From Sipunculus nudus (Eukaryota > Annelida > Sipuncula > Golfingiida > Sipunculidae): a stretch of 64,000 nucleotides of DNA. The translations under genes were made by a program, and so were the position numbers. Numbering within the stretch: position 1 is the first letter of the stretch; every line of letters starts with the position of its first letter. The notes beneath the pieces are model-generated. The model did no database searches, was not told where the DNA came from, and was given only the letters and a program-made list of their open reading frames with translations. Below, piece after piece: positions 1-10,745 of the stretch. The stretch spans positions 40,387,214-40,451,213 of the forward strand of contig CM049320.1 of assembly GCA_026874595.1 (NCBI GenBank), written 5' to 3'.

Positions 1-146
1 CTGAATATAAGCTTTAGTGAAGCGTAAATTGAGGGTCCGCTGACCATTTTTAACTTTTTTGGTGTAATCTACTTGCTCGGGGCCAGTGAAGGCAGTATAC
101 GCAGTTGCCTGGCGAGCGAGTGCACCTAGACCGGAACTTCTGCCCA

Positions 147-154
147 TGACGTCA
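147..154. promoter_or_regulatory. CRE-like palindrome TGACGTCA
   Basis: A perfect 8-bp cAMP-response-element consensus lies directly before the left copy of the 75-bp repeat, shortly after an ETS-like CCGGAACTTC. There is no gene model next to it, so any promoter role (for example in a retroelement terminus) is speculative. Confidence 0.2.
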
Positions 155-229
155 TGTTTCGGTTCTCGCTCGATGAAGACATCGTGTTTACTATTCTTTC
201 CTGTGTTTTTCAGGTTAGTAACGTTTCTA
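153..229 (+). repeat. 75-bp direct repeat, left copy
   Basis: This block matches 2208-2282 closely for its first ~65 bp and more loosely to the end. Both copies carry a run from ATGTTTCGGTTCTCGCTC through a pyrimidine-rich stretch ending in TTTTTCAGG, which resembles a 3' splice acceptor. Sequence upstream of the two copies differs, so they are not obviously full LTRs. The copy overlaps a perfect TGACGTCA palindrome at 147-154. They could be termini of a degraded retroelement or a local duplication; nothing inside the 2-kb interval decides this. Confidence 0.7.
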
Positions 230-2207
230 AATCTTTAGCCCCAATTACAAACCCGTAGTATTGTTAAATAACGAATAGGGATTAGAACTGCATGAGTTTT
301 GACACGTATTATCTTGTAGAAATGATACTTTGGTAGTTTCCCGCATGCATGTAAAACGTTTGCTACCCAGCGTTCGCGCCATGTTCATTTTCACAGAACT
401 GAGTTTCTGAGTTTCTCCCGTGTCTGTATCAAGCAAATGAGCTCTCCCGAGCATGTATAAGGTTATTTAACACTGTTATCTTGCTAGTTAAACGTATAAA
501 TACTATTGACTATGGCAAGTTTTTAATTTGATGCCAGTTTGTGAAGTAAGTGCAGATTTCACGCTTCACAAGTTGTTCACGTGCAATGGTCATAGTTCAT
601 GTTCACAACCCCCCCCCCCCCCCCTTATATTGATCTGAGACTGATCAGGCTTGAAGTAGAAGCTGTAAACATGTATTACTTTTGTTCATGACCACATATT
701 TATTATGATATTCCCTTAATTATATAGAGAGGTATTTTATGTGTTTGGGTAGTGGTACATGTCCAGGGATATTGATTGTTGATGAAGAGTAATAGATATA
801 TCAAGAGTCAGTTGACATACCCTATGTTGGTACCTATATACATATATGTGGAATAGGCCAGCGTTTAAAGATCCAGGTCTTTTAATATGCCATTGTATTT
901 ATGTTCAACTCTGTAATTAAAAAAAAAGCAGTATTGAGAAAGAGGCCCACCATATTCAGGATTTATCAGGAATAGGTACCCAGCTATTTTATATCAAGCT
1001 ATAGTTTGTGAGATAGTTAAATCCTCACCCAAATTTAAGTGGTAATTTACTAAACAGGGTCCTTGAACACTGTCATTTGGTTGAGATAGAATGTCAATTT
1101 TTAGTAACACCCATCTTTTGCTTGATGACAATAACTTTAAATGTAAATTTGCACATTTGTATTTGCCAGTATTTAAAGAGGACTGTATAAGGCAAGTAGA
1201 AATCTGGAGGTAATTTTGTATATTTTATTATTGACGTAACAACATATTTTGGACTTGAACTTTACATTTGCAATGAAAAGCATCTGATTATCATTGATAT
1301 ATTTTGTGTTGTAAGTGCTGCCACCTGTCGGAGATTAGGAAAACTAAAACGTCATTTGAGGGATCAGGTTCTAGCTCTATGCATATGGAATGACAGACAG
1401 TGTGAGAGAAAAATAAATCATTGGCCATGTATGATTTTTAATAATATTTAATTCTATCAATATTATGATGAAGATGTTTTGTTTATCATGGACAGTCTAA
1501 CAGTTCTCATTATATTAACCTGAACAATATGTTTATGTTTAATAATAACTCGGGACCAGAATTTATTGTTAGCAAGCATTATGTTAGCACTTCCGTTGTA
1601 AATAGCATTTATTTATTAGGTTGTCAGATGGAAAATCAGCACATGTGGATCAGTTTGATTGTTTACATATGTTTATATATTACCCTTTATTTATGAAAGT
1701 AAATGTAGATCACTTGCTTGTGCATTCAGTTGGTAAATCAGCTTGTGCTATATAATTTGAATGCGGTTGACATAATAGTAAAGTTAATGATGACACATAT
1801 TAAACACAAGTATCCGAGGGTGTTAGGTTCGAATCTTGAACAGTATGTCTATGTTTACATAGAAGATGATGACCCTTTAATTTGAAATGTTGCATGTTAA
1901 CCCAGATCAGCTTATGATGATATATGTTAAACTCAGTTCGTGAACATTTATTATATGAGACTTCTGTATATTTCTTATTATAATATGATGACTTAACAGG
2001 CTAGTTCTGTCATGGTGATATTGAAATGTATCAACATCATTGCATTGAGATCAGACTGATTATTGTTATGAGAGACTTTGAGTAAAGATTTGAGTTGAAA
2101 GGCCAATATTGTCGGACTCGTAGTTACACGGCATTTATTATGCTAGTAAATGATACTTGAGGTATGCATACATGTGACGATGTATTTGTTTTTGAAGAAT
2201 AAAGGTG
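230..2207. other. AT-rich interval without recognisable gene
   Basis: Only short open frames occur here. There is a poly-C run near 610-623 and no tandem array. I see no conserved protein motif on either strand. The interval is bracketed by the 75-bp direct repeats, so it could be the body of a degraded mobile element. Confidence 0.5.
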
Positions 2208-2282
2208 ATGTTTCGGTTCTCGCTCAATAAAGACATCGTGTTAACTATTCTTTCCTGTATTTTTCAGGAGTGACGTGTCTAC
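2208..2282 (+). repeat. 75-bp direct repeat, right copy
   Basis: Second copy of the block at 153-229. It contains AATAAA (in CTCAATAAAGAC) and the same polypyrimidine-CAGG end. It is followed by a GTCTACCCAGGTCCCCC stretch that is absent after the left copy. Confidence 0.7.
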
Positions 2283-3324
2283 CCAGGTCCCCCTGTCTGG
2301 ACCTGTAACAATAACATTCTTGTACATATATACTAATTGCTATTGTGCCTTCTGGGGTGATATTTTATATTATACAATTTAAGCTTTTTTATTCGGCGAA
2401 GTAAATCTTAAAACGCTTTAAATCTGCCCTTAATGGTTCTATAGTCATTAATAAGAACCTGTCACCAGGCAATAATAGCAGGCAATTTATAATCAATAAG
2501 TGTTATATTGACACTAAACCATATTGACACTCGCACAGTTGAGGATGCAGCGTTAACATATAACCCTTCCCGATGATGACCAAACAATTTGAGAGCGAAT
2601 CACACGTGTACATTGTGTAGGACAAACTGTATTAAAGCCAGAATTTCTTCTTTGGCTTAAATTCCAAGACCATAATTGACACTGAGATTATTTAAGATAT
2701 AGACTAAAAAGTGGCCCAGAGACCGAGTTTGAGACCAGGACCAGTGTGATACTTGCATCACTGCTAGGATTTAAAAGAAAACTGCCAGTTTATTTCCACA
2801 TTCCCTAGCGGCCAAAACTGATGGATGCCTAATTATGAAGTTATATCCATGGGTAAATGCCAAGTGGGTGTTTTCACACAATGTTTTTGTCTATAATATA
2901 CTGTAGAGTGGTAATACCCATAAAATAATTGACAGACCATTAGCACATGGTTTATTTGTTATATAGACGTAATCAAAGTATTACAAACAATAGTGTATAT
3001 ATGTCTTGACTAGCTTGTTGTAAAAGAATGCATATACACTGAAGAAGAAAAATAAATAAAAAATTCAAATATTCGTATATAAAAGATGATTGTCTACAGA
3101 TAATTTTCCACAAGAACGGCTGACACGTAGGTACTCGTGAACGTTATTTTTTAATAAATTGGGAACGACCGATAACGAACTCCAGATTTCATTATCTGAA
3201 ATAGATGGTGCGCCGGATGATTAGAATTTTTTATTATAAAATTCACTTTCTGAATCTATATCTTTGATAAATTAATCCAAAAGATTCAAAAGATGTTTCG
3301 ATAATCTGTCTAGCCATTTAAAAA
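2283..3324. other. unassigned AT-rich DNA
   Basis: No open frame of useful length, no array and no terminal inverted repeat was seen here. Confidence 0.45.
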
Positions 3325-3570
3325 ACCCATGATAGCTGAGTGGTAAAACGCTCGGCCCTCTCCGGCGGCGAGCCGGGTTCGATCTCCGGCGTGGGATGTG
3401 AGTTGGTTGTAGTGGCCCTCTAGGGTCGGTGGTTTTCTTCGGGTTCACCGGTTTTTCCACCTTTACCGACTACCGAGCGCCAACATCCGAGCCATGGAGA
3501 CTGTCTCGTATCAGTCATTATATGTAGTCGTAGATTAATTCCATGTAAAATAAATAAAGTTTATACTATA
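3325..3570 (+). mobile_element. tRNA-derived SINE, copy 1
   Basis: The head looks like a tRNA. It has an A-box-like TAGCTGAGTGG at 3333-3343 and a B-box-like GGTTCGATCTC at 3376-3386. The ends can pair as an acceptor stem (CCCATG with CGTGGG), and there is a 5-bp T-stem with a 7-base loop. A body with GGTCGGTGGTTTTCTTC and CATCCGAGCCATGG follows, then an A-rich AAATAAATAAAG tail. The same body recurs in inverted orientation at about 6915-7100 and about 43385-43515, which shows a dispersed family. The anticodon arm is poor, so this is a SINE and not a tRNA gene. Confidence 0.8.
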
Positions 3571-4299
3571 TAAAGTAAATTCCTTTCCTCGACCTTGATG
3601 TTGCCTCAACACAGTGAGAGAGAGCATCCAAACACTCTCTATAACCGCTCATTTAAGTTTCAGGAGCACCAGTAAGCCTAACCTAAACACTTTAAGTCTC
3701 CTGAAAAATACAGCCGCTGTCGGCCTATTTCGTACAATAATTAACTTTTTCCTATCACCTCATGTTTGATGATATATGGATACCTTAACGTTTAAAACGA
3801 TTAACAATTTCTACCGCAGAACCATTAATATTTTATGGGCAATATCTCTGATATTTTACGCCGAGAGCCTATGATCATCTCCTTTGTTTTCCTAACATTC
3901 AACTCTGAGTTGTTTTCAGAGCATCAGGCAGTTAGTGTTACATTTCATGACGGTATTCATTTTCGTAACCTTCTCAGATAAGCTCAGTAACTGGTGTGTC
4001 ATCTGTCAATTTCACTAGAACACAATCATCAAATTTTGGCACAAAGTCGTATCTAAATAAAGACTAAAATGCTGCTGATAATGCATAGGCCTGTGTTACC
4101 CAAGTATTTAAAGACAGCTATTTGGAAACGTTGTCACTGATCTGAACTACATGTGGACTTTTCAATAAAAGGTCATTTATCGAATTACACATATTTTTAT
4201 TTAGACCGGGTCCCGTAAATTTTAGAATAGGTTCCTTGGGGAAAATTTATTGAATGCCGAACCAAAAACTTTAAATAAAATTCTAGAATAGGTAGGTTC
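3571..4299. other. unassigned DNA
   Basis: No coding similarity or strong repeat structure was recognised. The interval lies between the SINE and the LINE fragment. Confidence 0.4.
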
Positions 4300-4774
4300 C
4301 CCCATATCGAGATGTTGGAGAATATCATGCAGTGTTATCGAAACGGTGTCTTCCGTGAAACGGTTGCTGCGATAAGCAAACTGAAAAGGATCCGAAGTAT
4401 AATGAATGCAGCCTTTTACGATAATAAAAGACTAGTCTCTCAAAGGTGTTAACAATGACTGAAGTTCGAGCAACGGAACGACAATCATTTAAGCATACAA
4501 AATGAAAATTTTGGAGGACTGGGATGATAATAGATCGTCTGTAAATATCCGGTTCTGTGCTCGTTCGCAAGGACCATTTGAAAAGTAAAGTGAAAATATG
4601 GGACAATTCGTTTGCACAGAATCTCAGATTCCCATCAGGACCAGCGGCCTTGCGCACGTTTAAACCAGCTAAAACCCTGTTTGTTTCCAAAGTTTCAATA
4701 AAAAAAGGGGGAGAGGCATCACAGTTAATCTTTGTTGCGGGGCTTTCAATAAAAGTTTCATCCTGATCGGGCAT
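4300..4774 (-). pseudogene. LINE reverse transcriptase fragment (RT fingers region), broken
   Basis: The minus-strand translation contains the KAAGPDG motif, then a spacing typical of Jockey/CR1-type non-LTR retrotransposon RTs: an ISH/FTLLF-like segment, a SIIIPVLQ-like segment, a degraded NDCRSVART block (family form NDYRPVAL) and TFERLV. Downstream, about 4395-4310, similarity continues in a different frame with an FQFAYRSNR-like block, so at least one frameshift is present. The endonuclease and the YxDD palm are missing. It is a truncated dead copy; polymerase activity is known for the family but not possible here. LINE class is secure, the clade is not. Confidence 0.8.
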
Positions 4775-4849
4775 AAAATTTATTTATCTCTGGTAGACTT
4801 GGGCCTACTGCAAAATTAGAGACCTTTACTTGGTCCTGTAAGGAACGAT

Positions 4850-5098
4850 TGCCTGTATTCGCTGCCTCAACTGCCTGGGATCATTCATGGCTTGCAAGTC
4901 AGATTTTAATCTTTTAGCGTAACTCCTCTAAGCGAGCTTATATAATGGCGCTTTGCAAAGAGTTAACATAAAGAGAAAGATTGCCTTTTTTCGCTGGAAC
5001 AACTGCCTGGGATCAACTTGCAAGTAAGATTCTAAACATTTTGTGTAACTCCTCCTAGCGAGCTTAATTGCGCTTTGCAAAGAGTAAACATAAAGAAC
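4850..5098. repeat. two-copy tandem repeat, ~125 bp unit
   Basis: Two adjacent diverged copies (about 4850-4977 and 4978-5098) share GATTGCCT, CAACTGCCTGGGATCA, CTTGCAAGT and GCGCTTTGCAAAGAGT in the same order. No coding potential was seen. Confidence 0.7.
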
Positions 5099-5690
5099 CA
5101 GAAAACATTTAACTCACAATAAGCTAGTAAAAAAAAAACATTTCTTGGAGTCCAAACAGAATCGTCTCCAAAAGAGAAAAAATGCCACCTGGTATCATCT
5201 GACACACTTATTACACAGTAGCAACATTTACCATAAGTCACACCAAATTCTTCTCAACGGCTTACCTTAATGTTATTTTTACATTATATTCAGACCTGCA
5301 TATTGCCCGGTGTTAAATATACATAAATAACTAATACTGAATATTGTGTTTAATGTAAATCACCTTTTGCCGCAGTTGCAATTGTATTCAGCGCCTAACA
5401 AATTTCCTCTTTGGTTATGATGCACAGCTGAACTTTTGTGCCCTTTCAAGTTTTTAAATTCAAGTTTCTGTATAGCTACTCTTGAGGTCAAGTCAGAAAT
5501 CTTTCAAACATGTGTGACCTTACGGCAGGTTCCTAGTCAATCTTTGGTAAGTGCAATATAGAAAAAATTATCTGTTACATTTCACCAGTTCCAGGTTGGA
5601 TCACAAGTTAGGAATGTTTATTGAAACAAAAGCGGTCCCTTGTACAAGTCAATGTCTCTCGCCTTCTCCAGGGGCCCCACAATGGTACAG
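5099..5690. other. unassigned DNA
   Basis: Only short unsupported frames are present; no array or TIR was seen. Confidence 0.4.
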
Positions 5691-5869
5691 AGGTTATGGT
5701 GATCCAGATAACCTCAAAAGGTTAATAGATTTTTTTTTTACTATTATTCTTGTCTGATAGGAAATTTCATCAAAATTCACTCCTAACCTGCTCATAGACA
5801 AACAAGCAAAATAACGATTCAGATGAACAGCCACAGTCAAAACAATACTCTGTAGAAAATATAAAGATA

Positions 5870-6450
5870 TTGCATATGAAGGGCTGATGGCATGAACAAA
5901 ATTTGATGCAACTGGCCTGAGGATATTTATTTTTGCCTTCACTCAAATGTCCAGAACCTGATTTTCAGCCAAGTTTACCCATATTCAAGTCTTCAACTCT
6001 CGGTCTGCCACTGGAGCCTTGTAGAAACACATATGACACATGGACATCTATGTCTTAAAAATATTGTTCATTTATATATTTAGATTGAAATAAATACAGG
6101 ATGTTATAGCATTACAGGATTCTTAAAGCTCCTTGGTCCAGTTATATTTGAAAGGTGAGTTTACCAAAGGAATGAAGGTGGACATGAAATATTTGCCGTA
6201 TACCAAACTAGAAATGTTATTACTCATGGAATGCAAACATTTAACAGTTGCAGAAATTATTTATATCATCAACTTAATTTTGACAGTTTCATTTTATAAA
6301 TTTTATGCTAAGTTATGATTTCTTAAACAATTAATATTACCTCTACCAAATAAAATGACTATACAAACAATACAATAATTCAAAATAGAATTCACATCAG
6401 GAGTAAAGATATTATTTTGCTGCAATTAAAGAGATTATTTTGCTGCAAGT
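5870..6450 (+). repeat. dispersed repeat family, copy 1
   Basis: This stretch is collinear and clearly similar to 39060-39560 on the same strand. Shared landmarks in order are GATG..ATGAACAAAAT, ATTCTTAAA.CTCCTTGGTC, ATGCAAA.ATT, CAGTTGC.GAAATTATTTAT and GTAAAGA.ATTATTTTGC. No open frame is conserved between copies, so it is an old non-coding or decayed interspersed repeat of unknown class. The GAGATTATTTTGCTGCAA end is locally duplicated at 6408-6447. Confidence 0.65.
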
Positions 6451-6914
6451 ATAATTTATCTCCAGAATATTTTCTTTTTATTTATTCCTGGAGATGAAGA
6501 AGGGAATGGATCACCTTTCTAACAGACAATAGGCTGTTAAACGTTCTAAAAATAACATGTAAACATCATTCCAGTTATGGTTGGTAAATACAAAGGAACA
6601 TCTCATTTACACACTCTGGGAGACAGAGAGGGGAACATGATAGGTAAATTACTTACTTCTGTTAATATTATTCACAAGATCTCGACTGAGATTAAAAGAT
6701 GTTAATAACAATTTTTTATTTAATATTCTTTATTTTATTATCATTAAACACTAACACCCATTTATCCCATTATGATAACAGGTCTGTAAGGGACCTTAGG
6801 CACTAGTATGCATATCTCTTGCATTTGGATAGGTCCCCGTACTGCCCGCAGGTTTGTCTGGGACGGGTTTTCAATGGACAGAGCTTTATATTTTATACAT
6901 TTTATCAATTTTAT
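6451..6914. other. unassigned DNA
   Basis: AT-rich, no recognised gene or repeat. Confidence 0.4.
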
Positions 6915-7100
6915 TCATCCTTTGTGAATGGATCATATAAGCAATAAAAATAACTAATACATGGCTCAGATGTTGGAGAGAACAGGAGTATCCTGAGAAA
7001 ACTACCGACCTTGGACGGGAAACCAGAACCCACTCCCATGGCCCCGCCGGGGATCAAAGCGGAGAGCGACGAGCGTTTTACTCCTCGACTGTACAGGCCC
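6915..7100 (-). mobile_element. tRNA-derived SINE, copy 2
   Basis: Read on the minus strand this matches copy 1 at 3325-3570. It has GAGTAAAACGCTCG in the D-arm region, a B-box-like TTGATCCCCGGC, GGTCGGTAGTTTTCTC in the body and CATCTGAGCCATG near the end. The anticodon part is shortened relative to copy 1, so the tRNA head is degenerate. A poly-T run at 7154-7176 lies just beyond its 5' side and may belong to another insertion. Confidence 0.75.
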
Positions 7101-7153
7101 CCATACATATGCATACTTTACGACAAATAGTGGTGAGATGCTGCCCTCTGTTG

Positions 7154-7176
7154 TTTTTTTTTTTTTTTTTTTTTTT
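7154..7176. repeat. poly(T) run
   Basis: A run of 23 T follows TTG. It could be the poly(A) tail of a minus-strand retroposed sequence whose body lies at 7177-7230; that body was not identified. Confidence 0.6.
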
Positions 7177-7437
7177 GTGGCAAACGCCCGGACGAGGTTG
7201 ATGACAGCAAAGGCCGAGGCGCTTTAAATCTTGCGAATGAAATGTCCGTTTAAACCAATTTAAGCCCATATTGCTAAATTGTTGATTTATATTGAAAGCT
7301 TCAATCTGCACATAAGATGCATTACAACTGAAATATACATTATCACAAACAGTGTCTTATTGCTTGTTTTTAAGGGTTTTAGTGAAGGTATATATCGTAA
7401 CATAATTTAACTTTCACATAAATGTGAAACGTGTCGC

Positions 7438-7515
7438 TTTGGGGAATATGAGCATACAAGGCATGAGGTAATATGAGCATATGACTTAGTGGGTGCCCAT
7501 ATTTCCCTTGCCACA
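7438..7515. repeat. GGGNAATATGRGCA motif cluster, left
   Basis: Three copies of a 14-15-bp motif occur here: GGGGAATATGAGCA, GAGGTAATATGAGCAT and, inverted, GTGCCCATATTTCCC. The same motif is clustered again at 10509-10745 in both orientations, on the other side of the minisatellite. This could mark the two ends of a transposon, but no clean boundary or target duplication was found. Confidence 0.5.
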
Positions 7516-8392
7516 GGAAAAAGCAGGGTAAGAAACTGTTTAATTAGGTTGAATTCTTATGTTTAAGATAAATATTTAAGTTTAAGATATACATAAGGCA
7601 TCGTTTATTTCACAGTCGTTTGATTTCTTAATTTAAGGGAGTTTCAAAAAACAAAGCTCAGGAGAAATAAAATGTCTGTTAGAAACACAATCTGTGATGA
7701 ACTTGCACCTCTTATGAGGATTATATATTTATATGTGTGTGTGTGTGCCTTGAGTGCACAGTTCCGTCCATTTCATGTCACCTGATTAATGTTTAATAAA
7801 ATCACATCCAATCAGGATTCAGGTATATATAGTGGCTGAGGAAGGTATGAAATATGTTTATAGGGGGCGGTGGAAATAAAGGTAAGGTCACTGGTACTTT
7901 AATGAGGGATTGTGTGTGACCAGCTAAAACGGTAACTGTATCTGGAAAAGACGTATGTTAAATGTTCAAACAAGTGGCCCATGGGTTATATGACGCTCAG
8001 CTGAATTGACATGCAGTTGATCGACGCCTGCATTAATTATTGATGTTATGATCTGGTTAAAATGATTTGATAAAGACCATGAACATATATGGGTAGAATG
8101 ACTTCCAAAGTAAACAGAATCATATTTTTTGTCCATCGGCCCCGGAAAATAGGTGACAGTGACCTTATCTATGGGGGTCCTAGAAGATTTAAATAGGACC
8201 TCCCTAGATGTCAAGTTTGAAAAATATAGGTGCAACGGTAAAATAATGTGCCCTGTAAGACTGTCTGGATTCTTAAAATCATGTTTTCGACTGCAAATTT
8301 GAAAATACATGGGTCCTCGTGACCTAATTTAATTGTCCAATGTAGATTTGCCTAGAACTTCCCTGGATGCACAGTTAGAAGTTTCTATGTCT
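7516..8392. other. unassigned DNA with short GT microsatellite
   Basis: A short (TG)n tract lies near 7734-7747. Open frames here have no recognisable motif. Confidence 0.4.
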
Positions 8393-9105
8393 AACAGAGG
8401 CATACTCCGACAGCAGAAACTCTCATCTATGAGTTATGGTCATGGTACCCGTTGGTCACAGAGGCATACTCTGACAGCAGATACTCTCATCTATGAGATA
8501 TTGTAATGGTACCCGATGGTCACAGAGGCATACTCTGACAGCAGATACTCTCATCTATGAGATTTTGTAATGGTACCCGATGGTCACAGAGGCATACTCT
8601 GACAGCAGATACTCTCATCTATGAGTTATGGTCATGGTACCCGATGGTCACAGAGGCATACTCTGACAGCAGATACTCTGATCTTTGAGTTATGGACATG
8701 GTACCCGATGGTCACAGAGGCATACTCTGACAGCAGATACTCTCATCTATGAGATTTTGTAATGGTACCCGATGGTCACAGAGGCATACTCTGACAGCAG
8801 ATACTCTCATCTATGAGTTATGGTCATGGTACCCGATGGTCACAGAGGCATACTCTGACAGCAGATACTCTGATCTTTGAGTTATGGACATGGTACCCGA
8901 TGGTCACAGAGGCTTACTCTGGCAGCAGATACTCTCATCTATGAGTTATGGTCATGGTACCCGATGGTCACAGAGGCTTACTCTGGCAGCAGATACTCTC
9001 ATCTATGAGTTATGGCCATGGTACCCGATGGTCACAGAGGCATACTCTGACAGCAGATACTCTCATCTTTGAGTTATGGACATGGTACCCGGTGGTCACA
9101 GAGGC
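8393..9105 (+). repeat. 64-bp minisatellite, main block (~11 units)
   Basis: The landmark CACAGAGGC recurs every 64 bp at 8457, 8521, 8585, 8649, 8713, 8777, 8841, 8905, 8969, 9033 and 9097. Units also share CTGACAGCAGATACTC and GGTACCCGATGGT. They fall into subtypes by the segment ending in TAATGG, GTCATGG or GGACATGG. The three-unit series 8521-8712 is repeated at 8713-8904, giving a 192-bp higher-order period. A unit length not divisible by 3 argues against coding. The array is interrupted after 9105 by a MITE. Confidence 0.95.
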
Positions 9106-9435
9106 TTAGGGGCCTTTTCCATGCGCGCGGAAACCCGCGCGTTTCCGCGCGCTGAAAAAATCGCGCAAGTGTAAATCAGATATACCTTTTCCATGCACGT
9201 GGAAACGCGCGCGGAAATCGACATCGTGCGATGCGCGATTTTTCAGCGCGCGTTTCCGCGCGGAAAAGTCGCACCAGTGTTAATCATGTGTCCCTTTTCC
9301 ATGCGCGCGGAAACGCGCGCGGGTGAGTCTTCTTGTAGAGGTCAAGTACACGAATGCTCTCTGCTTGCAGACGCCCCAGCATTGATCGTGGTGACAAATC
9401 ATACTTTATCGCTGCTCTGCTTTTCCACTTTATTT

Positions 9436-9475
9436 AATATATATATATATGTATGTATATATGTATATATGTATT

Positions 9476-9524
<49 letters not shown>
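9436..9524. repeat. (TA)n microsatellite inside the MITE
   Basis: An alternating TA/TG tract with occasional GTAT interruptions, within the Harbinger-type MITE. Confidence 0.9.
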
Positions 9525-9528
<4 letters not shown>

Positions 9529-9581
9529 TATTCTCAATGTCAAAAGTAATGAAAACTATACGTTCCTGTAAATATAACGAA

Positions 9582-9677
9582 CACTGTTAAAAATTACCGT
9601 ACAATAACGGTGCATTGCACTGTCAACTTTGCTGCCGGTGCAAAGCACCGTTATTTTACGTGCAACTTTTAACAGTG
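9582..9677. repeat. 96-bp foldback nested in the MITE
   Basis: The two halves are near-perfect inverted repeats, CACTGTTAAAA at the left end against TTTTAACAGTG at the right, with AATAACGGTGC pairing with GCACCGTTATT closer to the centre. Pairing may continue a few bases outside (ATAAC with GTTAT). It could be a very short MITE or the MITE's own central hairpin; no clear target duplication is visible. Confidence 0.7.
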
Positions 9678-9878
9678 AAAGTTATAAATGCATGTACAGT
9701 GACATGTATAAATACATGTACATGCTTGACATGTTACTGGGAACGATTTAGGATGGGGATTCCCTTATAGGAGCACGTTATGCGGAGGGGGGATTCCGCG
9801 GAAAATTCAGCTAAATTCAGCGCGTTTTTTTTCAGCGCGTTGAAACGCGCGCGTTTCCGCTCGCATGGAAAAGGGGCC

Positions 9879-10210
9879 TTACTCTGACAGCAGATACTCT
9901 CATCTGTGAGTTATGGTCATGGGACATGATTGTCAAAGAGGCATAGGTCTACTCTGACAGCATAAACTGATCTATGGTCATTGTACCCGATGGTCACTGA
10001 GACCAGAAACTATGATCTATGAGTTATGGTCATGGTACCCGATGGTCACAGAGGCATACTCTGACAGCAGAAACTGATCTATGGTCATGTTACCCGATGG
10101 TCACAGAGGCATACTCTGACAGCAGATACTCTCATCTATGAGTTATGATCATGGAAGCCGATGGTCACAGAAGAATAATTGGACAGCATTAACTCTGATC
10201 TATGGCCATG
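9879..10210 (+). repeat. 64-bp minisatellite, degenerate right block
   Basis: The array resumes after the MITE with TTACTCTGACAGCAGATACT and continues with diverged or shortened units (some lack about 15 bp) to about 10210. Greater decay than in the left block is usual at an array edge. Confidence 0.85.
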
Positions 10211-10508
10211 GAATCCTGTAGCGGACAAAGACATGACACTTTCATTGCCAACAATGAAATAATATTCCGCTGGAGATAAATATACCAGAGTTGTATATTC
10301 TAAATGCTCAGACAGGGATAAGGGCGCTGATGGCTGGCAGAATATATTCAAATTCCATTTTTGTTAACCTAATGATAGTCGAACTTTGTCATGTAAACGC
10401 ATGTGACCCTTAGTTTTTGCATTAAATTTTTATAAAGATAAAGTAGGCCCTATAACTCCATATATATCCATTTAACACTAAAACAACAGTGTAAACTGAA
10501 TATTAAAC

Positions 10509-10745
10509 ATTTCAGGGCAATATGAGCACATATGCTCATATTACCCAAACAATGGGGTAATATGGGCACAATTTCAAATTAAAAGGTTTGTCCTTATTTT
10601 GATGAAAATGTTAGAGAAACCAGTATTTTTGTCATATTGCCTTTCTTTGAGACCATCTCCTTCTAATCAAACCGAGAACATGCTGAAAACGGCGATTAAT
10701 TACTTGTGCGATTCAAAGGTTCTTAAGGTGCTCATATTTCCCCTA
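10509..10745. repeat. GGGNAATATGRGCA motif cluster, right
   Basis: Here GGGCAATATGAGCA is followed at once by its inverse TGCTCATATTACCC, making a near-palindrome at 10514-10540. Then come GGGGTAATATGGGCAC and an inverted GTGCTCATATTTCCCC near 10729-10744. The last is the inverse of the left-most copy at about 7440. Confidence 0.55.

Larger units (their letters stand above)
9109..9878. mobile_element. PIF/Harbinger-type MITE inserted in the minisatellite
   Basis: The 5' end reads GGGGCCTTTTCCATGCG and the reverse complement of the 3' end reads GGCCCCTTTTCCATGCG. The element is flanked by TTA at 9106-9108 and 9879-9881, a 3-bp TWA duplication typical of PIF/Harbinger. It interrupts a minisatellite unit cleanly: joining the flanks at one TTA restores a normal unit (GAGGCTTACTCTG, seen intact at 8905 and 8969). 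The terminal GC-rich block recurs at about 9186 and 9292 as subterminal repeats. There is no transposase; the interior holds a TA microsatellite and a small foldback. It must have been mobilised in trans. Confidence 0.85.

Noticed and set aside
153-2310. LTR retrotransposon bounded by the 75-bp direct repeats
   Set aside because: Sequences upstream of the two copies differ, no target duplication or coding domain is visible, so I keep only the repeat pair.
3325-3400. tRNA gene
   Set aside because: A and B boxes are present but the anticodon arm is poor and a SINE body with A-rich tail follows.
8884-9072. 62-codon open frame in the minisatellite
   Set aside because: Product of 64-bp repeat units; the unit length is not a multiple of 3 and the frame is not kept along the array.
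8393-9105. CRISPR-like regular repeats
   Set aside because: Units are continuous 64-bp tandem copies without unique spacers, and the genome is eukaryotic.
9193-9549. 118-codon open frame ending in a Tyr/Ile run
   Set aside because: It spans the MITE's GC-rich ends and the TA microsatellite; no protein motif.
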